Part shown: positions 51,323 through 61,799 of the stretch, piece after piece
Numbering within the stretch: the first letter of the stretch is position 1
How the letters are laid out: the number at the start of each line of letters is the position of its first letter
Source of the DNA: Actinacidiphila bryophytorum
GTDB lineage: Bacteria; Actinomycetota; Actinomycetes; Streptomycetales; Streptomycetaceae
Reading direction: 5' to 3'
Assembly (NCBI RefSeq): GCF_016916835.1
Contig: NZ_JAFFIX010000006.1
Span: 186,001 to 250,000 of the forward strand
DNA: 64,000 nucleotides
The notes under the pieces: generated by a model
Told to the model about the DNA's origin: nothing
What the model saw: only the letters and a program-made list of their open reading frames with translations
The model's database searches: none
Made by a program: the position numbers and the translations under genes

Positions 51323-53029
51323 CTAGAGAGGCACGATATCGGGCGCCCCCAGCCTGGCGGCATCCGCGGTCAGATCATCGGGCTGGAGCTGCGATTCGCG
51401 TTCGGCCTCGACCCGCTTCTCGTAGTACTCGACCTCCTTGTCGATCTGGTGGGCGTCCCAGCCGAGCACCGGCGCCATCAACTCGGCGGCCTCGCGGGCG
51501 CTGCGGGTGCCGCGGTCGAAGGTCTCGATGGAGATGCGCGTCCTGCGGGCCAGCACGTCGTCCAGGTGGCGGGCGCCCTCGTACGCCGCCGCGTAGACGA
51601 CCTCCGCCCGCAGGTAGTCGTCGGCCCCGGCCAGCGGTGCGGCCAGCGACGGGTCGTCGGCGATCAGGTCGAGCACCTCGCGGGTCAACGTGCCGTAGCG
51701 CTGCAGCAGGTGCTCGATGCGGGCGACGTGCACCCCGGTGCGGGCGGCGGTCCTGGCCCGGGCGTTCCACTCGGCCTGGTAGCCCTCGGCCCCGGCCAGC
51801 GGCACCTCCTCGGTGCAGCACGGGGCGACCCGGTGGTCAAGGCCGTGCACCGCCTCGTCCACGGCGTCCTTGGCCATCACCCGGTAGGTCGTGTACTTGC
51901 CGCCCGCGACGACCACCAGGCCCGGCACCGGGTGGGCCACGGTGTGCTCGCGGGACAGCTTGCTCGTCGCGTCGGACTCGCCGGCCAGCAGCGGGCGCAG
52001 CCCGGCGTAGACACCCTGGACGTCGTCCCTGGTCAGCGGGGTGGCCAGCACCGAGTTGACGTGGTCGAGCACGTAGTCGATGTCGGCGCTGGAGGCCGCC
52101 GGGTGCGCCTTGTCCAGGTCCCAGTCGGTGTCGGTGGTGCCGACGATCCAGTGCCTGCCCCACGGGATGACGAACAGCACGCTCTTCTCGGTGCGCAGGA
52201 TCAGGCCGGTCGTGGAGTGGATGCGGTCCTTGGGCACCACCAGGTGGATGCCCTTGGAGGCGCGGACGTGGAACTGCCCGCGCTCGGCTATCAGCGCCTG
52301 CGTGTCGTCGGTCCACACCCCGGTGGCGTTGACGACCTGCTTGGCGCGGATGTCGTACTCGCCGCCCGCCTCGCCGTCGTGCACCCGCGCGCCGACGACC
52401 CGCTCGCCCTCGCGCAGGAACCCGGTCACCCGCACCTGGTTGGCGACCTGGGCGCCGTAGGAGGCGGCGGTACGCACCAGGGTCGCGACGAAGCGCGCGT
52501 CGTCCACGCCCGCGTCGTAGTACTGCAGCGCGCCGACCAGGGCGTCCTTGCGCAGTGCGGGGGCCACCCGCAGGGCGTGCTTACGGGTGAGGTGGCGGTG
52601 CAGGGGCAGTCCGCGGCCGTGCCCGGAGGAGACCGACATCGCGTCGTAGAGGGCCACGCCGGAGCCCGCGTACAGCCGCTCCCAGCCCTTGTGCTGCAGC
52701 GGGTAGAGGAAGGGCACCGGGTGCACCAGGTGCGGGGCCAGCCGCCCCAGCAGCAGCCCGCGCTCCTTGAGCGCCTCGCGGACCAGCGCGAAGTCCAGCA
52801 TCTCCAGGTAACGCAGCCCGCCGTGGATGAGCTTGCTTGACCTGCTCGACGTGCCCGCGGCCCAGTCGCGGGCCTCGACCAGCCCGGTGGACAGCCCGCG
52901 GGTGGCGGCGTCCAGGGCGGTGCCCGCGCCGACGACGCCGGCGCCCACCACCAGGATGTCCAGCTCCTGCTCCGCCATCCGGGTGAGGGCCGCCGCCCGC
53001 TGGGCCGGTCCGAGTGTCGTCGTACGCAT
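51323..53029 (-). CDS. glpD: Aerobic glycerol-3-phosphate dehydrogenase
   Basis: 568 residues. A membrane-peripheral FAD enzyme that oxidises sn-glycerol-3-phosphate to dihydroxyacetone phosphate, passing electrons to quinone. The FAD fold is LVVGAGVVGAGTALDAA (about 26-42). GTSSRSSKLIHGGLRYLE is the GlpD signature. GTTDTDWDLD and GGKYTTYRVMA follow, and the C-terminal domain is complete, with normal length. The start follows a purine-rich stretch (CGGAGG). It is transcribed alone, divergent from the nucleotide-sugar dehydrogenase homologue. No glycerol kinase or facilitator gene is adjacent, so it belongs to lipid/glycerol catabolism at large. Confidence 0.97.
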   Translation of the reverse strand: MRTTTLGPAQRAAALTRMAEQELDILVVGAGVVGAGTALDAATRGLSTGLVEARDWAAGTSSRSSKLIHGGLRYLEMLDFALVREALKERGLLLGRLAPHLVHPVPFLYPLQHKGWERLYAGSGVALYDAMSVSSGHGRGLPLHRHLTRKHALRVAPALRKDALVGALQYYDAGVDDARFVATLVRTAASYGAQVANQVRVTGFLREGERVVGARVHDGEAGGEYDIRAKQVVNATGVWTDDTQALIAERGQFHVRASKGIHLVVPKDRIHSTTGLILRTEKSVLFVIPWGRHWIVGTTDTDWDLDKAHPAASSADIDYVLDHVNSVLATPLTRDDVQGVYAGLRPLLAGESDATSKLSREHTVAHPVPGLVVVAGGKYTTYRVMAKDAVDEAVHGLDHRVAPCCTEEVPLAGAEGYQAEWNARARTAARTGVHVARIEHLLQRYGTLTREVLDLIADDPSLAAPLAGADDYLRAEVVYAAAYEGARHLDDVLARRTRISIETFDRGTRSAREAAELMAPVLGWDAHQIDKEVEYYEKRVEAERESQLQPDDLTADAARLGAPDIVPL

Positions 53030-53277
53030 CCGTACCTCCGTCGCCTGCCTCTGCCGATCGGGCTCTGGGTCGGTTGTGCCGGTGCTCCGCCGGGTTCCTG
53101 CCCGGGTCCGGCCGGAGTGGTCCTCCTTCGATAGTGACCGGCGCGGCGGCGCGCTGCCAGGGCAGTCGTACCGCCCTGCACGGCGCGGCGTGCGGTCATA
53201 TCAGTCATTTGTCTGGTTAGCCTGTTTTGAAGCCATGCGTGAGCCCATTCGTGGTGGTCGCCAGGGAGGACAACCCC

Positions 53278-54549
53278 ATGCCCGCAGACCTCGCCGTACT
53301 CGGACTCGGCAGCACAGGACTCCCCCTCGCCCAGGCGGCGACCGCCGCGGGCGTCGGCGTCATCGGATACGACCCCGACCCCGCCACCGCCGCCGACATC
53401 AACGCAGGACGCGTCCCCCCCGGCACCCTGGCAGCGGCCGAGCTGCGCAGGATGCTGGCCTGCGGTTTCCGCGCCACCGCCGACCCCGCCGTGCTCGGCC
53501 GGGTGCGCACCGCGGTGATCTGCGCACCCACCCCGCCCGGCGAGGACCACGCCCTCGACCTGTCCGCGGTCGCCGCCGCCGCCCGCGCGCTGGCCGCGCA
53601 CCTGCGGCCGCACACCACCGTCGTCCTGGAGTCCGCGGTCTACCCCGGCACCACCGAGGGCTACCTGCGGCCGCTGCTGGAGTCGCACGGCCTGCGGGCC
53701 GGCCGCGACTTCCACCTCGCCTACTCCCCCGGCCGCCTCGACCCCGGCAACCGCGACTTCCAGCTCGCCAACATCCCCAAGGTCGTCGGCGGCTGCACCC
53801 CCGCGTGCACCGAGGCCGCCGCCGCCTTCTACGGCCGCTTCACCGAGCGCATCGTGCGCGCCCGCGGCACCCGCGAGGCCGAGGCCGTCAAGCTGCTGGA
53901 GACCAACTACCGGCACGTCAACATCGCCTTCGCCAACGAGATGGCGGTCTTCTGCCACGACCTGGGCGTCGACCTGTGGGACGTCATCAGGTGCGCGGAG
54001 ACCAAGCCCTTCGGCTTCCAGGCCTTCCGCCCCGGACCCGGCGTCGGCGGCCCCGCCGCACCCCTGGACCCCAACGCGGCACCGCACTTCACCCCGCCCG
54101 CACACCCCCGGCTGCCCGGCCACCCCCTGCGGATGGTCGAACTGGCCGCCGAAGTCAACTCCCGCATGCCGCGCTACGTCGTCCAGCGGGCCGCGGCACT
54201 GCTCAACGAGCACGGCAAGTCGCTGCGCGGCGCCCGCGTGCTGCTGCTCGGCGTGACCTACAAGGCCGACCTCGCGGACCAGCAGGGCTCGCCCGCCCGG
54301 GAGATCGGCAGCCGGCTGCTCGACCTGGGCGCCCAGCTCTGCTACCACGACCCCTACGTACCCCAGTGGCGGGTGACGGACCGTCCGGTGCCGCGCGCCG
54401 ACTCGCTGTGGGAGGCCGCCGCGGAGGCGGACCTGACGCTGCTGCTGCAGCACCACCGCACGTACGACCTCCAGGGCCTGGCGGTCAAGGCCCAACTCCT
54501 GCTGGACACCCGGGGTGCCACACCCGCGGGAGCCGCCGCGCGACTGTGA
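53278..54549 (+). CDS. Nucleotide-sugar dehydrogenase homologue lacking the catalytic Cys
   Basis: 423 residues. ATG 53278 has AGGGAGG upstream; 17 extra codons to 53227 were rejected. The N-terminal Rossmann domain has LGLGSTGLPLAQAA. The mid-domain keeps SPGRLDPGN and Lys205 in EAVKLLETNYRHVNIAFANE-type context. The C-terminal domain has LLGVTYKADLAD and HDPYV. In UDP-glucose/UDP-ManNAc dehydrogenases the loop GPGVGGHCIPVD carries the catalytic Cys. Here it reads GPGVGGPAAPLD (253-264) with Ala260 at the Cys position. NAD-linked two-step oxidation to a uronate is therefore doubtful. It may be a one-step enzyme, a binding protein or a dead paralogue. Confidence 0.88.
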   Translation: MPADLAVLGLGSTGLPLAQAATAAGVGVIGYDPDPATAADINAGRVPPGTLAAAELRRMLACGFRATADPAVLGRVRTAVICAPTPPGEDHALDLSAVAAAARALAAHLRPHTTVVLESAVYPGTTEGYLRPLLESHGLRAGRDFHLAYSPGRLDPGNRDFQLANIPKVVGGCTPACTEAAAAFYGRFTERIVRARGTREAEAVKLLETNYRHVNIAFANEMAVFCHDLGVDLWDVIRCAETKPFGFQAFRPGPGVGGPAAPLDPNAAPHFTPPAHPRLPGHPLRMVELAAEVNSRMPRYVVQRAAALLNEHGKSLRGARVLLLGVTYKADLADQQGSPAREIGSRLLDLGAQLCYHDPYVPQWRVTDRPVPRADSLWEAAAEADLTLLLQHHRTYDLQGLAVKAQLLLDTRGATPAGAAARL

Positions 54550-54740
54550 CCGGAGGGCCACAATCGTCCCCGTTGGGCGGAGGACGTGCGGGTCCTGTAA
54601 CGACCGGATCAATCTTCTTGTCCGATTGTCACTCCCCCCTGCTAGATTTCGGCGTCACCGTTCGCACCGGGGCATGCATGGCTCGTCGTGCACCGCCCGT
54701 CAAGCGAACCCCACAGCGCTTCCGTCCCCGGGGGATCCTC

Positions 54741-55382
54741 ATGAGCAGTTCCAACTACCCGCCGCAGCAGCCCGGCGGCCAGAACCCGTACGCGCAGCAG
54801 CCGCCGCAGCCCGCGGCCCCGCAGCAGCCGTACGCGCCGTCCCCGTACGTGACCCCGCAGCAGGGCGCCCCCGCTCCCGCCCCCGGCGGCTTCAACGCCG
54901 GCGCGTACGCCCCGCCGGCCCCGGTCGGAATGACGCAGCAGCAGAAGAACCCCGGTGTCGCCGTGCTCGTCGGCATCGTCGCCATGGTGGTCGGCGCCCT
55001 CGTCTACGCCGGCATCATGCGCGCCCTGGCCAAGGACGACGGCCACTATGTCCAGGTGGGGTACGTCGCGCTGGCCATCGGCCTGCTGGTGGGCGTTGCC
55101 GTCGGAAAGCTCGGCGGCCGCAACGACGCGCTTCCCGTCGTTGCCGGTGTGCTCTCGGTCGTCGGCGTCTTCCTCGGCCAGTTCATGGGCTTCGCCATGT
55201 GCATCTCGCACTGGGAGTCGGTCGCCACCCACGGCGGCGGTGACTCGTGGACCCACATCCTCTTCTCCCAGACCGGCGACCTGTGGAAGTACTACAAGGA
55301 CGAGTTCCACTTCATGACCTTCGTCTTCCTGGCCATCGCCGGCGTCGAAGGCTTCGTCATCACCCGCCGCGTCACCAGCTGA
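54741..55382 (+). CDS. Pro/Gln-rich N-terminus, four-span membrane protein
   Basis: 213 residues. Residues 1-68 are Pro/Gln/Tyr-rich (NPYAQQPPQP, QQPYAPSPY) and disordered. Then come four predicted helices: GVAVLVGIVAMVVGALVYAGIM, VALAIGLLVGVAVGKLGG, VVAGVLSVVGVFLGQFMGFAM and FHFMTFVFLAIAGVEGFVIT. I do not recognise a family with a known function. Such proteins are widespread in streptomycetes. The gene is monocistronic, has a TAGATT -10-like box about 95 bp upstream (54643-54648), and ends in a strong bidirectional terminator facing guaB3. Confidence 0.85.
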   Translation: MSSSNYPPQQPGGQNPYAQQPPQPAAPQQPYAPSPYVTPQQGAPAPAPGGFNAGAYAPPAPVGMTQQQKNPGVAVLVGIVAMVVGALVYAGIMRALAKDDGHYVQVGYVALAIGLLVGVAVGKLGGRNDALPVVAGVLSVVGVFLGQFMGFAMCISHWESVATHGGGDSWTHILFSQTGDLWKYYKDEFHFMTFVFLAIAGVEGFVITRRVTS

Positions 55383-55398
55383 CCGCCCGCGGAACGAC

Positions 55399-55436
55399 CA
55401 GGAGGGGCGGCCCCGTGCCCGGGGCCGCCCCTCCTG
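55399..55436. terminator. Strong bidirectional terminator
   Basis: Arms from 55399 to 55414 and 55421 to 55436 are perfect 16-bp inverted copies (CAGGAGGGGCGGCCCC and its inverse) with a 6-base loop. It lies between the convergent membrane protein and guaB3 genes and can serve both strands. Confidence 0.92.
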
Positions 55437-55446
55437 TCTGCCGTGA

Positions 55447-56568
55447 TCAGCGGTGGTGCGTCGGGGAGACCGTGACCTCGACCCGCTGGAACTCCTTCAG
55501 GTCGGAGTAGCCGGTCGTGGCCATCGAACGGCGCAGCGCACCGAAGAAGTTCATCGACCCGTCAGGGGCGTGCGAGGGTCCGAGCAGGATCTCCTCGGTC
55601 GTGCCCGCCGTCCCCAGGTTCATCCGCTTGCCGCGCGGCAGTTCGGGGTTGACCGCCTCCATGCCCCAGTGGAAACCGCGGCCCGGCGCGTCGGTCGCCC
55701 GCGCCAGCGGCGAGCCCATCATCACCGCGTCGGCGCCGCACGCGACGGCCTTGGGCAGGTCGCCGCTCGCACCGAAGCCGCCGTCCGCGATGACGTGCAC
55801 ATACCGGCCGCCGGACTCGTCCATGTAGTCCCTGCGGGCCGCCGCCACGTCGGCCACCGCGGTGGCCATCGGCACCTGGATGCCCAGCACGTTGCGGGTG
55901 GTGTGCGCGGCCCCGCCGCCGAAGCCGACCAGCACACCCGCCGCACCCGTACGCATCAGGTGCAGCGCCGCGGTGTACGTGGCGCAGCCGCCGACGATGA
56001 CCGGCACGTCAAGCTCGTAGATGAACTGCTTGAGGTTCAGCGGCTCGTGCGACCCGCTCACGTGTTCGGCCGACACGGTGGTGCCGCGGATCACGAACAG
56101 GTCCACGCCCGCGTCCACCACGGCCTTGGAGAACTGGGCGGTGCGCTGCGGCGACAGCGCGGCGGCCGTCACGACCCCGGCGTCCCGCACCTCCTTGATC
56201 CGCTGCCCGATCAGCTCCTCGCGGATCGGCGCCTTGTAGATCTCCTGCAGCCGGGCGGTCGCCCGTACGTCGTCCAGCTCGGCGATCTCCGCGAGCAGCG
56301 ACTCCGGGTCGTCGTACCGCGTCCACAGGCCTTCGAGGTTCAGCACCCCGAGCCCGCCGAGGTTGCCGATCCGGATCGCCGTCTCCGGCGACACGACCGA
56401 GTCCATCGGTGCGGCCAGGAAGGGCAGCTCGAAACGGTAGGCGTCGATCTGCCAGGCGATCGAGACTTCTTTCGGGTCCCGGGTGCGGCGGCTCGGCACC
56501 ACGGCGATGTCGTCGAACGAGTACGCCCTGCGGCCTCGCTTGCCCCGACCGATCTCGATCTCTGTCAC
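55447..56568 (-). CDS. guaB3: GuaB3-type IMP dehydrogenase-related protein
   Basis: 373 residues, without CBS domains. It is a TIM barrel of the IMPDH/GMPR superfamily: FDDIAVVP, LPFLAAPMDSVVSPETA, VPVIVGGCATYTAA, VIADGGFGASGDLPKAVACGADAVMMGSPLA. The catalytic loop [10 protein letters not shown] of IMPDH aligns with GFGGGAAHTTR (215-225). The Cys is replaced by His222, as expected for the GuaB3 branch. Its reaction in actinobacteria is unsettled: a purine-nucleotide oxidoreductase or a regulator of GuaB. It lies downstream of guaB on the same strand, separated by an interspersed repeat. Confidence 0.93.
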   Translation of the reverse strand: MTEIEIGRGKRGRRAYSFDDIAVVPSRRTRDPKEVSIAWQIDAYRFELPFLAAPMDSVVSPETAIRIGNLGGLGVLNLEGLWTRYDDPESLLAEIAELDDVRATARLQEIYKAPIREELIGQRIKEVRDAGVVTAAALSPQRTAQFSKAVVDAGVDLFVIRGTTVSAEHVSGSHEPLNLKQFIYELDVPVIVGGCATYTAALHLMRTGAAGVLVGFGGGAAHTTRNVLGIQVPMATAVADVAAARRDYMDESGGRYVHVIADGGFGASGDLPKAVACGADAVMMGSPLARATDAPGRGFHWGMEAVNPELPRGKRMNLGTAGTTEEILLGPSHAPDGSMNFFGALRRSMATTGYSDLKEFQRVEVTVSPTHHR

Positions 56569-56679
56569 GTCCGTGCCTCTCTCTCTGGCCTGCGGCCCCA
56601 GTATCCCGCACGCAACCTTCCCCCTTGCGCAGGGCGGCGCCCCCGCTGGCCGCGGTGGCTCAGGCGGCGCCCTTGCTCA

Positions 56680-56830
56680 GGGCGGTGAGCGTTTTCAGGG
56701 GCGCGGGGAACTGCGCGCGCAACCCACCACCGGCCGGTGGTCCGGCACGGACCGAACACCCCCTTTGGGACGGTGACGACCCGCGCGTGGGAGGGGGCTG
56801 GGCGCGCAGTTCCCCGCGCCCCTGAAAAGC
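56680..56830. repeat. Interspersed hairpin repeat, copy 3, with 27-bp perfect arms
   Basis: The stretch 56692-56718 (TTTTCAGGGGCGCGGGG, ending AACTGCGCGC) is an exact inverse of 56802-56828. The 83-bp loop contains the palindrome CCACCGGCCGGTGG. It occupies the guaB-guaB3 gap (334 bp, otherwise without a visible gene). As RNA it would be a stable stem of at least 27 pairs flanked by T/A runs on both strands, so it may terminate guaB or separate it from guaB3. Confidence 0.88.
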
Positions 56831-56902
56831 ACCCCCTGCGCAAGGGGAACCCGCCGACCACCGCTGCCGGGGGAAGCGAACCCCCTGAACGCAGCGGCAG
56901 CG

Positions 56903-59274
<2,372 letters not shown>

Positions 59275-59357
59275 GTGAAGCCCCCGCCGATCCCCGAGGA
59301 AGTCCATACGTCAAGCATGCGTCCTCCCCCGGGAAACCGAGGACTCGTGGGGGACTT

Positions 59358-59376
59358 CGCCGTACGACGTACGGCG
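59358..59376 (-). terminator. bldM: Hairpin just after bldM
   Basis: CGCCGTAC-GAC-GTACGGCG is a perfect 8-bp stem with a 3-base loop, nine bases after the bldM stop. It probably terminates bldM before shbA. Confidence 0.75.
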
Positions 59377-59384
59377 TATCCGGG

Positions 59385-59996
59385 TCAGCGCACCAGGCCC
59401 CAGCGGAAGCCGAGAGCCACCGCGTGCGCCCGGTCGGAGGCGCCGAGCTTCTTGAAAAGGCGCCGCGCGTGGGTCTTGACGGTGTCCTCCGAGAGGAAGA
59501 GTTCACGGCCGATCTCGGCGTTGGACCGTCCGTGGCTCATCCCTTCGAGGACCTGGATCTCCCGGGCGGTCAGGGTGGGCGCGGCGCCCATCTCCGCGGA
59601 CCGCAGCCGGCGCGGGGCGAGCCGCCAGGTCGGGTCGGCGAGCGCCTGGGTGACGGTGGCCCGCAGTTCGGCGCGCGAGGCGTCCTTGTGCAGGTAGCCG
59701 CGGGCGCCGGCGGCGACCGCGAGGGCGACGCCGTCGAGGTCCTCGGCGACGGTGAGCATGATGATGCGGGCGCCGGGGTCGGCGGACAGCAGCCGCCGTA
59801 CCGTCTCGACGCCGCCGAGGCCGGGCATCCTGACGTCCATCAGGATCAGGTCGGACCGGTCGGCTCCCCAGCGGCGGAGGACTTCCTCGCCGTTGGCCGC
59901 GGTGGTTACGCGCTCGACGCCGGGCACGGTCGCCACCGCGCGGCGCAGGGCCTCTCGGGCGAGCGGGGAGTCGTCGCAGACGAGGACGGATGTCAT
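59385..59996 (-). CDS. bldM: Developmental response regulator BldM
   Basis: 203 residues, ATG 59996 with GGAGGG upstream. The receiver starts MTSVLVCDDSPLAREALRRA, with Asp54 in ILMDVRMPG. BldM receivers are atypical and act without phosphorylation. The HTH is of the NarL/LuxR type (LTAREIQVLEGMSHGRSNAEI, LSEDTVKTHARRLFKKLG). It controls aerial growth and sporulation genes, as homodimer or with WhiI. It is divergent from whiD over 474 bp and transcribed from a sigma-BldN-type promoter at 60132-60159. A terminator follows at once. Confidence 0.98.
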   Translation of the reverse strand: MTSVLVCDDSPLAREALRRAVATVPGVERVTTAANGEEVLRRWGADRSDLILMDVRMPGLGGVETVRRLLSADPGARIIMLTVAEDLDGVALAVAAGARGYLHKDASRAELRATVTQALADPTWRLAPRRLRSAEMGAAPTLTAREIQVLEGMSHGRSNAEIGRELFLSEDTVKTHARRLFKKLGASDRAHAVALGFRWGLVR

Positions 59997-60131
59997 GACC
60001 GCCCTCCGCAGCTGAACCGCGTCACGTTGTGCCTCCAGGCTGTACGAAGTCTTCACCGTTGGGGCTGACGGCATCGGGCACCTGCCCGAATCCTGTGGGA
60101 CCGCTCGGGCCGCCAACCGCTTCCGCCACAC

Positions 60132-60159
60132 TCAACGACCCTCACCCGAAAGAGTTACG
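60132..60159 (-). promoter_or_regulatory. bldM: Sigma-BldN-type promoter of bldM
   Basis: On the minus strand CGTAAC (60159-60154), 16 bases, then CGTTGA (60137-60132) is an exact match to the published BldN consensus CGTAAC-N16-CGTTGA. Transcription would start near 60125, giving a leader of about 130 nt. The rest of the 474-bp bldM-whiD gap holds no gene. Confidence 0.88.
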
Positions 60160-60389
60160 AAGTTTGGTCGCCGCCATCGGCACTCTACGTGATCATGCGC
60201 GTACGAATCAGTCACGCCGCAGGTCAGAACGGGTGAGCCGGCATATTTCCGCGGCCCCTTGCAGGGCTCCGCGGAGGGGGGCGGCCCGGCAGATGCTGCT
60301 GAACGGGTGTTATGCCGGACTTTGCACCCTTTGGCCGCTCTTTTCTGATGCGTGGGCTAATCGTCGCTAGATTGGCGATGAGTCATATT

Positions 60390-60414
60390 TACATCTACTA
60401 CGACAGTAGATGTA
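60390..60414. promoter_or_regulatory. whiD: Perfect inverted repeat upstream of whiD
   Basis: TACATCTACT-ACGAC-AGTAGATGTA is a perfect 10-bp dyad with 5-base spacing, 56 bp before the whiD ATG. It lies in an A/T-rich stretch where the promoter is expected. It is probably an operator for a developmental or redox regulator; I cannot name the protein. Confidence 0.7.
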
Positions 60415-60470
60415 CGGTCGGAGACACCGAGGTCGTCACGGCCGTCACGCACCCGTCGAGGGGATGAGCA

Positions 60471-60773
60471 ATGGCAGACTTCTCCCGCCTTCCCGGCCCG
60501 AACGCCGATCTCTGGGACTGGCAGCTGGTGGCCGCCTGCCGAGGCGTCGACAGCTCGCTGTTCTTCCACCCCGAGGGCGAACGCGGCGCGGCCCGCAGCG
60601 CACGGGAGGCCGCGGCCAAGGAGGTGTGCATGCGCTGCCCCGTCAGGGCCGAGTGCGCCACCCACGCCCTGGCCGTACGCGAGCCGTACGGCGTGTGGGG
60701 CGGGCTCACCGAGGACGAACGCGAGGAGATGATGGGCCGCTCCCGGCACCGGATGCCGGTCGAGTCCGCCTGA
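60471..60773 (+). CDS. whiD: WhiB-like [4Fe-4S] sporulation protein WhiD
   Basis: 100 residues, ATG with GAGGGG upstream. Four cluster ligands are present: Cys23, Cys53, Cys56 and Cys62 (CMRCPVRAEC). The G[VI]WGG turn is at 74-78 and a basic C-terminus (GRSRHRM) follows. It starts MADFSRLPGPNADLWDWQL as WhiD does. Wbl proteins bind the principal sigma factor and respond to O2/NO. WhiD is needed for spore maturation. The tail is slightly shorter than in S. coelicolor WhiD. It is divergent from bldM, with an inverted repeat in its promoter. Confidence 0.96.
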   Translation: MADFSRLPGPNADLWDWQLVAACRGVDSSLFFHPEGERGAARSAREAAAKEVCMRCPVRAECATHALAVREPYGVWGGLTEDEREEMMGRSRHRMPVESA

Positions 60774-60805
60774 GCATCCGAAGAATCGATTCTGCAGGCC
60801 GGGCG

Positions 60806-61717
60806 TCACGCCCGGCCCAGGGCCGCCCGCGTCAGCCTGGCCAGCATCATGTCCACCGCGGGGACCTGTGCGAGGTCGGGCAGCGTCAGCGCCACGACCT
60901 CGCGGTGCACCGCGGGCCGCAGCTCCACCACCGCGACCCCGCGACTTCGCACCGACTCCAGCGCGAGCCGCGGCAGCACCGCCACACCCAGACCCGCCGC
61001 GACCAGGCCCGTCACCGCCGGGTAGTCGTCGGTCGCGAAGTCGATCCTGGGCGTGAAGCCCACCCGCTCGCACATCTCCACCAGATGCCCGCGGCAGCGC
61101 GGGCAGCCCGCGATCCACCGCTCCCCCGCCAGCGCCGCCAGGTCCACCGGAGCGCCGCCGCCCGCCAGGGCATGGCCCCGCGGCACCACACCCACCAGCC
61201 GGTCGGCCAGCAGCGGGCGCACCACCAGGTCGTCCCAGGACTCCTCGGCGGGCGTCGGCAGGTCCGGGTAGCGGAAGGCCAGCGTGATGTCGCAGTCCCC
61301 GGCCCGCAGCAGGTCGACCGACGCCGGCGGCTCCGCCTCGACCAGCGACACCTCCGTACCCGGGTGCCGCTCGCGCATCTCCGCGACCGCCCCCGGCACC
61401 AGCGTCGGCGTGCCCGAGGGGAACGACGCCAGCCGCACCCGCCCGGCCCGCAGGCCCGCGATCGCGGCGACCTCCTCCTCGGCAGCCGCGAGCCCGGCCA
61501 GGATCCCGTCGGCGTGCCGCACCAGCGCCTCGCCCGCCTGCGTCAGCCGCATCTCGCGCGGCCCGCGCACCAGCAGCGGGGTGCCCGCGGCCGCCTCCAG
61601 GGCCTTCATCTGCTGGCTGACCGCCGGCTGCGTGCAGCCCAGAGCGCGGGCCGCCGCAGAGAACGAACCGCCCCGCGCCACCGCCCGCAGCACCCGCAGA
61701 TGCCGTGCCTCGATCAC
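60806..61717 (-). CDS. LysR-family transcriptional regulator
   Basis: 303 residues, GTG 61717 with GGAGGG upstream. The winged HTH is RHLRVLRAVARGGSFSAAARALGCTQPAVSQQM in outline (about 4-37), followed by an intact effector domain with ASFPSGTPTLVPGAVAEMRERHPG and AAGLGVAVLPRLAL. It is divergent from the aminotransferase gene 82 bp away, the classic layout of a LysR regulator and its target. A T-N11-A dyad lies between them. Ligand unknown. Confidence 0.93.
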   Translation of the reverse strand: MIEARHLRVLRAVARGGSFSAAARALGCTQPAVSQQMKALEAAAGTPLLVRGPREMRLTQAGEALVRHADGILAGLAAAEEEVAAIAGLRAGRVRLASFPSGTPTLVPGAVAEMRERHPGTEVSLVEAEPPASVDLLRAGDCDITLAFRYPDLPTPAEESWDDLVVRPLLADRLVGVVPRGHALAGGGAPVDLAALAGERWIAGCPRCRGHLVEMCERVGFTPRIDFATDDYPAVTGLVAAGLGVAVLPRLALESVRSRGVAVVELRPAVHREVVALTLPDLAQVPAVDMMLARLTRAALGRA

Positions 61718-61727
61718 CCCTCCACCA

Positions 61728-61740
61728 TAAGCATTACTTA
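61728..61740. promoter_or_regulatory. LysR-type T-N11-A operator
   Basis: TAAG-CATTA-CTTA is a T-N11-A dyad between the divergent LysR and aminotransferase genes, 11 bp from the LysR start. A further AAGC/GCTT overlap surrounds it (61729-61745). Confidence 0.65.
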
Positions 61741-61799
61741 GGCTTGCCCCCCACAAATCGGCAATAGACTTTGCCCCCACCCGGGTCCAGGCTGAATCC

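Noticed and set aside
54626-54648. PafBC-like promoter upstream of the four-span membrane protein gene
   Set aside because: TTGTC and TAGATT have the right spacing, but the diagnostic RGTG is ACTC here, so I count only the -10 as a plausible element.
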